Positions 51,515 to 60,492 of a stretch of 64,000 nt of DNA are shown here, piece by piece. The number at the start of each line of letters is the position of its first letter. Positions within the stretch are counted from its first letter, which is position 1. The notes beneath the pieces are model-generated. The model was not told the origin of the DNA. It did not search any database and was given only the letters and a program-made list of their open reading frames with translations. Made by a program: the position numbers and the translations under genes. The stretch is from JAFAMS01 sp049520515 (GTDB taxonomy: Bacteria > Vulcanimicrobiota > Vulcanimicrobiia > Vulcanimicrobiales > Vulcanimicrobiaceae), in contig JBEKPS010000007.1 of the NCBI GenBank assembly GCA_049520515.1, positions 62,001-126,000 of the forward strand. The letters run 5' to 3'.

Positions 51515-53593
51515 ATGCGTATCGGCATCGACGTCGGCGGAACGTTCACCGATCTTGTCGCCCTCGACGAGAAGACGGGTGCGCTTGCGCGTCTGAAGGT
51601 TTCGACGACACCGCGTGCGCCGGAAGAAGCCGTCGTGCGCGCGTTGCGCGATTTCGTTGCGCGCGATCCGAACGCTGCGATCAGCCTGATCGCGCACTCG
51701 AGCACGATCGCGACGAATGCGTTGCTCGGACAAATCAATCTCGAGCTGCCGCGCGTCGCGCTGCTGACGACGGAAGGCTTTCGCGACGTCCTTGAGATCG
51801 GCCGCCAAAACCGGCCGGAAGTCTACAACCTGTTCGTGCAGCGTCCGCGTGCGCTCGTTGCGCGCGGCGATCGCATCGGCGTGCGCGAGCGCCTCGATCA
51901 TACGGGTGCGGTCGTCGTTCCGCTCGATCGCGCATCGCTGGACGCCGCCGTCGCGCAGCTTGCGCGCTCGGACGTGCGGGCCGTCGCGGTTTCGTTTTTG
52001 CACGCCTACGCAAATTCCGCACACGAACGTGCCGCAGCCGACGCCCTTCGCGCTGGCGTCCCGGACGCGGAGGTCACGCTCTCGAGCGAGATCGATCCCG
52101 AATATCGCGAGTACGAACGCACGAGCACGACCGTCGTCAACGCTCTACTGGTCCCACTCGTGCGACGTTATCTCGAACAGCTCGAACACGAAGTTCGCAA
52201 ACTCGGAATCCATGCGCCGCTGTACGTGATGCAGAGTAACGGCGGGATGGCCGCCATCGGCGTCGCATCGAAGCGCCCCGCGACGATCATCGAAAGCGGG
52301 CCGGCATCAGGCGTCATCGGCGCCGCGTTTCTCGGCCGCAAGCTGGGCATCGAAAACGTTCTCTCCTTTGATATGGGCGGGACGACGGCGAAGGCTGGGA
52401 CCGTCTTCGGCGGCGAGCCGCAAGTCGTCGGAGAGTTTGAAGCGGCGGGCCGCACGCACTCGGGACGCTCCGTCAAAGGCAGCGGATATCCGGTGCGCTT
52501 TCCGTTCATCGACTTAGCTGAGGTCAGCGCGGGCGGCGGAACGATCGCGTGGATCGACGCAGGTGGTGCGTTACGCGTCGGCCCGCTCTCTGCGGGCGCC
52601 GATCCGGGCCCGGCCGCGTATGGAAAAGGCGATCAACCGACGGTCACGGATGCAAACATCGTTCTCGGCCGGCTCAATCCCGTCGCGTTGCTCGGCGGCG
52701 ATATGCCGATCGATGCAAAGCGTTCGCAGGCGGCAATCGAGTCGCTCTTGCCGCAACTGCCGGAGCTCGATCGCGACCGGCTCGCAGCCGGCATCATCGA
52801 GCTCGTCGACAATGAGATGGCAAAGATTCTCCGGATCGTCTCGATCGAACGCGGTTACGATCCGCGCACGTTCACGATGATGGCGTTCGGCGGCGGCGGT
52901 CCGCTGCACGCTTGCGCGCTGGCGGAAGCGCTCGAAGTCAAACGCGTCGTCATTCCGCCATCGCCGGGCCTCTTCTCGGCATGGGGTTTGCTGGTGGCCG
53001 ACGTGCGTGCATCTTACGTGCGGACGATCGTTGCGAATGCAGATCGTCTCGATCCGGCGCGCATTGACGCGGCATTTGCGGAAATGGAACGGACCGGACG
53101 CGAGGACTTGAGCGCCCAAGGCGTCGAGCCGAAAGCGATGGCGTTCGTTCGCGAGCTCGAGATGCGCTATCTCGGTCAAGGCTACGAGCTTGCGATTCCG
53201 ATGACGACGCTCGCGCACGCAATCGAAGCGTTTCACGAAAAACACGAGCGGACGTACGGTTACGCCTCGCGCGAAGATGCAGTTGAAATCGTCGCCGCGC
53301 GTTTGGTCGCCGTCGGTGAGGTGCCGAAACCCGAACTCGTGTGTCATGGTGAGCGTAGCGCGAGCGAAGCGAAGCGCGTAGTCGAACCACCGCCACCATC
53401 TTCCCACCGGCAAGTCTACTTCACGAAAAAAGGCTGGATCGACACGCCGGTCTATCGACGTGAAGGGCTCGCGCAGGGTGCGACGATCGAAGGACCCGCA
53501 ATCATCGAGCAGTACGACAGCGCGACGCTCGTTGCTCCGTCGTGGACCGCGAGGGTCGATGAGCTCGGGAACCTGAATATGGTGCGCGCATGA
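51515..53593 (+). CDS. hyuA: Hydantoinase/oxoprolinase subunit A (HyuA)
   Basis: 692 residues. ASKHA-type phosphate motifs RIGIDVGGTFTDLVALDE and LSFDMGGTTAKAG, HSSTIATNALL, and FGGGGPLHACALAEAL. It hydrolyses ATP to open a hydantoin, 5-oxoproline or related cyclic amide, with HyuB. Residues about 610-624 (LVCHGERSASEAKRVVEPP) come from a REP-like repeat inserted in frame at 53342-53390, just before the C-terminal beta domain. Overlaps hyuB by four bases (ATGA). Confidence 0.92.
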   Translation: MRIGIDVGGTFTDLVALDEKTGALARLKVSTTPRAPEEAVVRALRDFVARDPNAAISLIAHSSTIATNALLGQINLELPRVALLTTEGFRDVLEIGRQNRPEVYNLFVQRPRALVARGDRIGVRERLDHTGAVVVPLDRASLDAAVAQLARSDVRAVAVSFLHAYANSAHERAAADALRAGVPDAEVTLSSEIDPEYREYERTSTTVVNALLVPLVRRYLEQLEHEVRKLGIHAPLYVMQSNGGMAAIGVASKRPATIIESGPASGVIGAAFLGRKLGIENVLSFDMGGTTAKAGTVFGGEPQVVGEFEAAGRTHSGRSVKGSGYPVRFPFIDLAEVSAGGGTIAWIDAGGALRVGPLSAGADPGPAAYGKGDQPTVTDANIVLGRLNPVALLGGDMPIDAKRSQAAIESLLPQLPELDRDRLAAGIIELVDNEMAKILRIVSIERGYDPRTFTMMAFGGGGPLHACALAEALEVKRVVIPPSPGLFSAWGLLVADVRASYVRTIVANADRLDPARIDAAFAEMERTGREDLSAQGVEPKAMAFVRELEMRYLGQGYELAIPMTTLAHAIEAFHEKHERTYGYASREDAVEIVAARLVAVGEVPKPELVCHGERSASEAKRVVEPPPPSSHRQVYFTKKGWIDTPVYRREGLAQGATIEGPAIIEQYDSATLVAPSWTARVDELGNLNMVRA
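53342..53390. repeat. REP-like dispersed repeat inserted in frame in hyuA
   Basis: The sequence running TCATGGTGAGCGTAGCG to GTAGTCGAACCACC has the form of the dispersed TCATGGTGAGC...GTCGAACC repeat family of high-GC genomes. The length keeps the hyuA frame. It encodes the low-complexity HGERSASEAKRV stretch in a linker. A related motif lies at 46020-46046. Confidence 0.5.
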
Positions 53594-55194
53594 TTGCCCC
53601 CGCGCGCGTCGATCCGATCACGGTCGAGGTCATCAAGAATTCGCTCGTCTACGCGAGCGAAGAGATGGGGATCGCGGTTCGCAATTCGGCCTACTCGCCA
53701 AACATAAAAGACCGTCTCGATCACTCGTGCGCGATCTTCGACGCGCAAGCCCGCTTGATTGCGCAAGCCGAACACATTCCAGTGCATCTTGGATCGTTGC
53801 CATGGGGATTGCGCGCCACGCTCGCAGCGATCGACGCTATGGGCCTCCGAATGGCGCCCGGCGACATGTGGGTCGTCAACGACCCGTACATCAGCGGGAC
53901 GCATCTCAACGACGTGACGGTCATCCGTCCGATCTTCGATAACAGCGGCGAACGATTGATCGGATATTCCGCGAGCAAAGCGCACCATACCGACATCGGC
54001 GGAGCGGTTCCCGGTTCGATGAGCGCCGACGCCGAAGAGCTCTTCGCTGAAGGGCTCGTCATCGCGCCGTTGCGCTTGATGCGCGGTGATGTCGTGCAGC
54101 CTGAAATCGTAGCGCTCGTCCGCTCGAACTCACGCAATCCGCACGCGCGCAGTGGCGATCTCAAAGCGCAGATCGCCGGTAGTATTACCGGCGAGCGTCG
54201 CGTCCTTGCGCTGATCGAGTCGTACGGGCTCGAAACCTACGAAAGCGCCATCGAGCGGATCCTCGATGAAAGCGAACGCGCGCTGCGAGCCCAGCTCGCG
54301 ACGTTTCGGCCGGGACGCTACGAGGTCGAAGAAGCGATGGAAGACCTCGAGGGCAATGCCTCGGTTTGGATTCGTCTGGCGCTTACGATCGCGGACGGTG
54401 GCGTCACGCTCGATTACACGGGCACGAGTCCACAGGTTAACTTCCCGATCAACGCGGTCTACGGCGTGACGCTTTCAGGAATCTACTACGTCGTACGCGC
54501 GCTCACCGATCCGAGCATCCCGATGAACGACGGCTGCTTCCGTCCCATCACGGTTCATATTCCGGAAGGGACATTTCTCAATCCACGACGGCCTGCGGCC
54601 GTCTCGGGCGGCAACGTCGAAACGTCGCAGCGCAATGCGGATACGGTACTGCGAGCATTTGCCGATGCCGCGCCCGACCGCGTTCCGGCATCAAGCGGCG
54701 GGACGATGAGCAACGTCATCGTCGGCGGTGTTGACGCGAACGGCGAAGCCTGGACGTTCTACGAGACGAACGGCTGCGGAATGGGCGCGCGTCCGACCGC
54801 AGACGGCATCGACGGCATTCAAGCCCACATGACGAACACGCTGAACACGCCGATCGAAGCGATGGAACACTATCTGCCGATTCGCGTCACGCGCTACGAA
54901 TTTGCGGAAGGAACCGGCGGCGCCGGAAAATATCGCGGCGGCTTCGGCTTGGTGCGTTCTTGGAAAATGCTGGAAGGCTCCGGGCGCGCATCGCTGATTG
55001 CCGAGCACCACACGTTCGGGCCGGGAGGTTTGCGCGGCGGTGCAGATGGTGCGCCCGGCGCGCACTACATCGTGCGCAACGGCGAGCGCAAGAAACTCCC
55101 GGGCAAGATCAACATTCCGATGTCGGCCGGCGATGAAATCATCGTGCAGTCGCCGGGCGGGGGTGGCTGGGGTCCAGCCGAGGAGTCACGATGA
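53590..55194 (+). CDS. hyuB: Hydantoinase/oxoprolinase subunit B (HyuB)
   Basis: 534 residues. Signatures: DPITVEVIKNSLVYASEEMGI, VHLGSLPW, WVVNDPYISGTHLNDV, KAHHTDIGGAVPGSM (metal His region), YRGGFGLVR and SPGGGGWG at the end. Forms the hydantoinase complex with HyuA. Its stop overlaps the NIPSNAP start (ATGA). Confidence 0.93.
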   Translation: MIAPARVDPITVEVIKNSLVYASEEMGIAVRNSAYSPNIKDRLDHSCAIFDAQARLIAQAEHIPVHLGSLPWGLRATLAAIDAMGLRMAPGDMWVVNDPYISGTHLNDVTVIRPIFDNSGERLIGYSASKAHHTDIGGAVPGSMSADAEELFAEGLVIAPLRLMRGDVVQPEIVALVRSNSRNPHARSGDLKAQIAGSITGERRVLALIESYGLETYESAIERILDESERALRAQLATFRPGRYEVEEAMEDLEGNASVWIRLALTIADGGVTLDYTGTSPQVNFPINAVYGVTLSGIYYVVRALTDPSIPMNDGCFRPITVHIPEGTFLNPRRPAAVSGGNVETSQRNADTVLRAFADAAPDRVPASSGGTMSNVIVGGVDANGEAWTFYETNGCGMGARPTADGIDGIQAHMTNTLNTPIEAMEHYLPIRVTRYEFAEGTGGAGKYRGGFGLVRSWKMLEGSGRASLIAEHHTFGPGGLRGGADGAPGAHYIVRNGERKKLPGKINIPMSAGDEIIVQSPGGGGWGPAEESR

Positions 55195-55505
55195 TTGTTG
55201 AAGTTCGGACCTACACGATCAAGCCGGGGTTGCGCGATCAATTCATTGCGTATTTCGAGAAGCGCGCGATCCCCGAGCAACTGGCGGTCGGCATGAAAGT
55301 GCTTGGGCCTCTGCTCGACACCGAGAATCCAAACGTGTTTGTATTCCTGCGGTCCTTTCCCTCACTAGAGGAACGCGACCGCATGAAGAGTCTGTTTTAC
55401 GACGGGCCGGTATGGAAGAACGAGCTCGAGGGGATCGCGATGCCGATGATCGAGCACTATAGCGCCGTGCTTACGGAGACGACGCCGGGATTCGTGACGC
55501 TCTGA
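55191..55505 (+). CDS. NIPSNAP-family protein
   Basis: 104 residues, dimeric alpha-beta barrel: MIVEVRTYTIKPGLRDQFIAYF, FVFLRSFPSLEERDRMKSLFY. NIPSNAP domains are ferredoxin-like and often sit with catabolic enzymes; exact role unknown. Co-translated with hyuB upstream and, through CTGA, with the transporter downstream. Confidence 0.88.
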   Translation: MIVEVRTYTIKPGLRDQFIAYFEKRAIPEQLAVGMKVLGPLLDTENPNVFVFLRSFPSLEERDRMKSLFYDGPVWKNELEGIAMPMIEHYSAVLTETTPGFVTL

Positions 55506-56197
55506 AACACCATCACGGCGAGACACATCCCCGTTCGAAGGTCGCGCTGCGCGACATCGTCATCGGCTTATCCGATGGTTTAACCGTTCCGTTCGCGCTT
55601 GCTGCCGGTGTTTCGGTCGCCGTCGCGTCGTCGAAGGTTGTTGTAACAGCCGGCCTCGCCGAGATCGTCGCCGGCTCGATTTCGATGGGCCTCGGCGGTT
55701 ATCTCGCGGCGCGCACCGACTTCGACCAGTACGCGAGTGAACGCCGCCGCGAGTATCGCGAAGTGCAACTCGTTCCGCATATCGAGCGTGACGAAGTTCG
55801 CGACATCTTCCGCGAGTACGGCCTCGGTGGCAAGGAGCTCGAGCAAGTCGTCGATCACATTGTCGCCGATCCGGATCGGTGGGTCGACTTCATGATGCGC
55901 TTTGAGCTTGGCCTCGAACGTCCGCAGGTGAGTCAGGCGCCCGTCAGCGCGCTGACGATTGCGATTTCCTACGCGGTCGGTGGGCTCGTCCCGCTCGTCC
56001 CCTACGTCGTGTTTTCGAACATTTCGACGGCGCTGTTGATCTCGATCGCCTTGACGCTCGCTGCGCTCTTTCTCTTCGGTGGCTACAAAGCGCGCATGAC
56101 ACGGACGCCGCGCTTGCGCGGTGCAATACAAACGGCGATGATCGGCGCAGCCGCTGCAGCGGCTGCGTTCGGGATGGCGCGTCTCATCACTGGTTAG
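55502..56197 (+). CDS. VIT1/CCC1-family iron/manganese transporter, CTG start
   Basis: 231 residues. VIT signatures: RDIVIGLSDGLTVPFALAAG, GSISMGLGGYLAARTDFDQY, and a cytosolic helical metal-binding insert (YREVQLVPHIERDEVRDIF). Three final helices complete the fold. It exports Fe2+/Mn2+ from the cytosol. In frame, a TAG lies 14 codons upstream and there is no ATG/GTG/TTG before conserved TM1. The first canonical ATG (55685) would remove TM1 and half of TM2. CTG at 55502 overlaps the NIPSNAP TGA as CTGA and gives a His-rich N-terminus (KHHHGETH), typical of the family. Confidence 0.85.
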   Translation: MKHHHGETHPRSKVALRDIVIGLSDGLTVPFALAAGVSVAVASSKVVVTAGLAEIVAGSISMGLGGYLAARTDFDQYASERRREYREVQLVPHIERDEVRDIFREYGLGGKELEQVVDHIVADPDRWVDFMMRFELGLERPQVSQAPVSALTIAISYAVGGLVPLVPYVVFSNISTALLISIALTLAALFLFGGYKARMTRTPRLRGAIQTAMIGAAAAAAAFGMARLITG

Positions 56198-57372
56198 AGC
56201 GGCAATAGCATAAGTAAAGCGCCCAGCGCGAGCGAAGCGATGCATCCTTCGAACGATGCCGTGTAACCGACCGTGTCGATCAGCTTACCGCCGACGAACG
56301 GACCAAGCGCGGCCAGGATCGCAATCGGAATCCCTTGCAACGCGATTATCGCACCGTAGGCACGTCGCCCAAAGCGGTCAGCCATGATCGCGCCGCGCAG
56401 CGGCGAGAGCGCACCGTACGCACCGCCGAAGATGATGACGTAGGCGACGATAGCTGCGATTGTATGTGCGCTCAAAAGGAGCACGATGCCGATCGCTTCG
56501 AGCGCGACCGCGCCCGCGACGAGAAATTGCAGCCGCACGTATCGCCCCGCATACACGACGATTGCGCGGCCGGGCAGATATGCGATGCCGAAAAGACCGA
56601 CGATCGTGGTGACGAGCGGCGCGGCAAAACCGCGCGACGTCAAGAAGATAATATGCTCGATGATCACCGTCGTGCTTGCGAAGAACGAGAGCGAGATCGT
56701 TATGGTAATGAGCCAGAACGCGCGCGTCCGAATCGCTTCGCCGAGGAGCATTCCGGTCGCCGGCGCTGCGTCACCGCCGTCGGGATGCAGACCGAGATCT
56801 TCCGGATGACGGCGCAGCAACACGGCGTGTAACGGCAGCGTCACTGCAATTTGAATCACGCCGAGCACCACGACCGCTTCACGCCATCCGAATGCTGCGA
56901 CAAGCGCACCGTTGAGCGGATAGAACAACGTCGATGAAAACGCGCCCATGAACGTCAGCGTCGAGAGCGCGCTCATGCGCCTGCTGTCGAACCAGTTCGC
57001 AACGACGGTGAACGACACTGGATAGTACGTCAGCGCCGTTCCGAATCCGAAGCCTGCACCCCACACGGCGTAGAATTGCGGAAGGGTGTGCACCGCTCCG
57101 AGGGCGACGAGCGATGCGCCCATCACGATCGAGCCGACCGACATCAGCGTGCGCGCGCCAATTCGATCGAGAACACGGCCGACGCCGAATCCAAGGATGC
57201 CCGACACCAGCACCGTCAACGAATAGGCGCCGTTAATCGCCGCCTTGTCCCAACCCAGATCCTGAGCGATGGGTCCGACCAGAACGCCGATCAGATATTG
57301 ACTTGTTCCGTACGAGACGATCGTCGTCGCGCCGAGCGCAATAACGATGGTCCAGCCGTAGTAGTGCTTCAG
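56194..57372 (-). CDS. MFS transporter (monocarboxylate/oxalate-formate antiporter type), CTG start
   Basis: 392 residues, about 12 helices. MFS motif after TM2: GRVLDRIGARTLM; others are YYPVSFTVVANWFDSRRMSAL and HPEDLGLHPDG, typical of the OFA/MCT group, so a carboxylate is a likely substrate. The first ATG/GTG/TTG (TTG 57219) would remove TM1. The frame upstream reads (M)KHYYGWTIVIALGATTIVSYG from a CTG at 57372-57370, overlapping the TGA of the thioredoxin-like gene as CTGA. An in-frame TGA lies 12 codons further up, with no canonical start between. Confidence 0.85.
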   Translation of the reverse strand: MKHYYGWTIVIALGATTIVSYGTSQYLIGVLVGPIAQDLGWDKAAINGAYSLTVLVSGILGFGVGRVLDRIGARTLMSVGSIVMGASLVALGAVHTLPQFYAVWGAGFGFGTALTYYPVSFTVVANWFDSRRMSALSTLTFMGAFSSTLFYPLNGALVAAFGWREAVVVLGVIQIAVTLPLHAVLLRRHPEDLGLHPDGGDAAPATGMLLGEAIRTRAFWLITITISLSFFASTTVIIEHIIFLTSRGFAAPLVTTIVGLFGIAYLPGRAIVVYAGRYVRLQFLVAGAVALEAIGIVLLLSAHTIAAIVAYVIIFGGAYGALSPLRGAIMADRFGRRAYGAIIALQGIPIAILAALGPFVGGKLIDTVGYTASFEGCIASLALGALLMLLPL

Positions 57373-57842
57373 GCTTTGGCGGTTTGTGGCTCCTCGGCGA
57401 GCACCCTTTCAATCGCGGCTTCGATACGGTCATAGCTCTTGTCGCCGGCCTGAAAATGCCGCAGCTTGTGCGCGCGATCGAAAAGGTAGTACGCGGGAAC
57501 GAACTGATTATCGAAACGCTCGACGATCTGCAAGTCGTTGTCGAACGCGGCGCGATGCGTGATGTTCATTTCGCTTCGTGCATCGGCAATTGCGGCTTCG
57601 AGGTCAAGCTCTTGCGGAACGCGCGGTTGGTGAACTGCGACGAAAAGCAAACCAGCCGGCTCGAACATCCGGCGCCAATGCTCAACTTCAGCGGCGACCT
57701 CGTGGCAAACGTAGCACGTCATCGACCAGAAGTGGACAAAGACGGGACGTCCTGCAACCTCATCGTCGGAAAGCGCCGGTCCATTGATCCAGCGTGTCGC
57801 CCCTTCTAACGAAGGGAGCGCATCGCGCACCTTGAGAGCCAT
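57369..57842 (-). CDS. Thioredoxin/TlpA-like redox protein
   Basis: 157 residues from the ATG at 57842 (MALKVRDALPSLEGATRW); a longer frame to 58031 is antisense to the regulator gene. Thioredoxin fold with active site SMTCYVCHE (CxxC), FVAVHQPRVPQELD, and YYLFDRAHKLRHF. No signal peptide, so probably cytosolic, unlike classical TlpA/ResA. It resembles redoxin-domain proteins of unknown partner. Coupled to the MFS gene through CTGA. Confidence 0.8.
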   Translation of the reverse strand: MALKVRDALPSLEGATRWINGPALSDDEVAGRPVFVHFWSMTCYVCHEVAAEVEHWRRMFEPAGLLFVAVHQPRVPQELDLEAAIADARSEMNITHRAAFDNDLQIVERFDNQFVPAYYLFDRAHKLRHFQAGDKSYDRIEAAIERVLAEEPQTAKA

Positions 57843-57891
57843 AAGATGACCATTCCCCGATTCTCGGGTTTTCCGTCTCTTTGAGGAGGCT

Positions 57892-60426
57892 TTGTTTCGG
57901 ACTCTCAGACAAGGGGCAAAACGATGGGCGGGAGGTACGAAGGTTAGCGAGCTCCGGGATTTTGATGTAGCCGAGACGGCGCCGAATCTCGTTTTTGTTG
58001 CCGACCGCACTGGCCGCGTCGTCCACGTCAACTCGCACTGGGTCGCCTATACGGGTCGAACCCTCGAGGGCTTGGAGAGTCTGCCTCACGGAACGCCGTC
58101 CGGCGTCATACATCCGGACGATGTCGAGGTCGCCTGGGAGCGCTGGAATCGCTCGCTCGAGACCGGCGAAAATTTTGAGATGCAGTACCGGCTTCGCGGG
58201 GCCGAAGACGGACGCTATCGCTGGTTCCTTACGCGTGCGGCCCCTATGCGCGATTCCGGCGGTGAGATCACGCATTGGGCCGGCGTTGCGACCGACATCC
58301 ACGATCAGGTTCGCTCCGGAGAAGGTTCGCGATTCCTCTCCGAAGTCGCAAACGTACTGGCATCTTCGCTCGATCACGAGCAGCTCGTCGCAGCCTTTGC
58401 GCGCGTCGCCGTCCAGCGATTCAGCGACGGGTGTGCCGTTCTGTTCGCCGACCGTGGCGATTTGCGAATCGGCGCGGTTGCTCACAAAGATCCGGCGCTT
58501 ATGGCGCTGCTTGGCAAGAGAGGTATCGAGCGCTTTCTGCAGGACGGCCTCGTCGAAGGTGTCGTCGCGACCCGTGAACCGCTGCATGGACCGTCGGTCG
58601 ACCCAGAGCTTGGTTCGCGAGCCTCGATTGTCGTACCGATGATCGTCGCGCAACATCTGATAGGAACGTTGAGCTTTATCGCGACCGACGAAAGCGGCGA
58701 GTTTGATGCGGCCGACGTCGATATCGCAATGGCGGCGGCGCGGCAGCTCGCAATTGCGCTCGAGAACGTGCGGTCGTTCGAACGCCTTCGGCTCTTGGCC
58801 CGTGTCACCGACATCCTCTTCGGAAGCGGTGAGGCGAAGGCCAAGTTGCGCAAAGTTCTCGACGTCATCGTCGAGGACGTCGCCGATTGGGCCGCTATCT
58901 ACGTCTTGGGCGCCTCGAACACGATTCGGCTCGAAGAACTCGCGCATCGGAATCCGCAAATCGGAGCCGTTCTCGCCGAAATGCGCGGACAGCGGATTTT
59001 CAACCACGCCAGCGAGCGCAGCTTCTACGAGACGCTCAACAAGCATCGCACAATGCTGCGTACCGATGCGGGAATCGTACGGCTTCGCGAAACCTTGCAA
59101 CCGTATATTCTGCCGTTCTTCGCCCAAGCGACGCCTCAGTCGATGCTGACCGTTCCACTCTTTACGACCGACGCGGTGTACGGCGCACTCACGATATACT
59201 CGACGACGCGTAACTTCGGCGACCATGAAGTACAGTTGATGGAAGAGGTTGCGCGCCGCGTCGCTTTGGCATTCGAGCACGAAGAGAGCCTTGAACGCGA
59301 GCGACGACTCACGAAAACGCTCCAAGAGGTCACGCTGCCGGCACAGTTGCCGAACGTGCCGGGCGCTGAAGTGAGCACGGTCTATATCGCGGCGACGGCC
59401 AGTGACGCGCAAGTCGGCGGCGACTGGTACGACATCTTCGAGCTGCCTAACGGCAGCTTTTTGTTCTCAATGGGCGACGTCACGGGTCGCGGTCTGCAGG
59501 CTTCGGCGATCATGGGCAAGCTGCGTCACACGATCAACGTCGTCGGAATGTATGAAAAGGATCCCGGAAAAATTCTGGACGCGGCCGAGCGCGTCGTCGT
59601 TCAACGTTATCCCGACGCGATCGCCACGGCGTTCGTTGTTATCTACGATCCGCATGCCCGGGCTATCGTCGGGGCCAACGCAGGGCATCCATATCCCCTG
59701 TTGCGTCTTTTTGACGGTTCGATCGAACCGTTGAGCGTTGATGGGATGCCGATCGGATTGCGGAGCCTTGCACCTTCACAGCCTTCGCGCAGCCGGGTCG
59801 TGCATGACGTCGCTGCTATCACGTTCTATACCGACGGTGTCGTCGAGGCGAGCCGCGATATCACGGCCGGCGAGGAGACGCTGATCCGTGCGCTGGGCAC
59901 GGGGGCGATCCCGTTCGTGCGCAGTCCGGCAACCTTGATTGCCTCGACGTGTCTACCGGCGCAGGTTCAGGACGATGCTGCAATCTTTGTCGTCGCTTTC
60001 CCGCACACGACATGGCGCTTTCACGCCGATCACGCACGCGCGGCCACCGACGCGCGCCGATCGTTTGTCGATCATCTGCGTGCCGAAGCAGGGGAATCGA
60101 GCGAGATCGATGGAGCCGAAGTCATTTTCGGCGAGCTCGTCGCAAACGTCGTCCGCCACGCGCCCGGCCCAATCGACATCGCACTCGAATGGATCGACGG
60201 TTTTGCCGTCTTGCACGTGACCGATCGAGGAAACGGCTTCAAATTCGAATCGCGTCGCCGCGCAGACGTCTTGATGGAAAGCGGCCGCGGCTTGTGGCTT
60301 GTCGAGCAATTCGGCGGGAGCGTCGATGTCGAGCGTATCGAGGGTTACGGTACGCACGTACGCGTCACGCTCCCGGTCGAACGCGCGGCCGAAACAGCGC
60401 TCGAACGCTCGCATGCTCTAGCTTAA
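57892..60426 (+). CDS. PAS-GAF-PP2C(SpoIIE)-HATPase multidomain regulator
   Basis: 844 residues, TTG start; GAGGAGG lies only two bases upstream, so the start may be slightly later. PAS domain (about 20-135: FVADRTGRVVHVNSHW, THWAGVATDIHD) and two GAF domains (about 150-300 and 305-460). PP2C/SpoIIE phosphatase (about 475-690: GGDWYDIFELPNG, FSMGDVTGRGLQAS, ATAFVVIYDP). C-terminal HATPase_c of the RsbW/SpoIIAB type (about 710-835: FGELVANVVRHAPGPIDI, GNGFKF, GRGLWLVEQFGGSVD). One protein would hold both the phosphatase and anti-sigma-kinase arms of a partner switch. Confidence 0.88.
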   Translation: MFRTLRQGAKRWAGGTKVSELRDFDVAETAPNLVFVADRTGRVVHVNSHWVAYTGRTLEGLESLPHGTPSGVIHPDDVEVAWERWNRSLETGENFEMQYRLRGAEDGRYRWFLTRAAPMRDSGGEITHWAGVATDIHDQVRSGEGSRFLSEVANVLASSLDHEQLVAAFARVAVQRFSDGCAVLFADRGDLRIGAVAHKDPALMALLGKRGIERFLQDGLVEGVVATREPLHGPSVDPELGSRASIVVPMIVAQHLIGTLSFIATDESGEFDAADVDIAMAAARQLAIALENVRSFERLRLLARVTDILFGSGEAKAKLRKVLDVIVEDVADWAAIYVLGASNTIRLEELAHRNPQIGAVLAEMRGQRIFNHASERSFYETLNKHRTMLRTDAGIVRLRETLQPYILPFFAQATPQSMLTVPLFTTDAVYGALTIYSTTRNFGDHEVQLMEEVARRVALAFEHEESLERERRLTKTLQEVTLPAQLPNVPGAEVSTVYIAATASDAQVGGDWYDIFELPNGSFLFSMGDVTGRGLQASAIMGKLRHTINVVGMYEKDPGKILDAAERVVVQRYPDAIATAFVVIYDPHARAIVGANAGHPYPLLRLFDGSIEPLSVDGMPIGLRSLAPSQPSRSRVVHDVAAITFYTDGVVEASRDITAGEETLIRALGTGAIPFVRSPATLIASTCLPAQVQDDAAIFVVAFPHTTWRFHADHARAATDARRSFVDHLRAEAGESSEIDGAEVIFGELVANVVRHAPGPIDIALEWIDGFAVLHVTDRGNGFKFESRRRADVLMESGRGLWLVEQFGGSVDVERIEGYGTHVRVTLPVERAAETALERSHALA

Positions 60427-60492
60427 TTTTTGGATAATTTCTCGCAAGGCAGCCGGGAGGCGTGACCTGCGAAAAGGAACAGTCGAGGGGCG

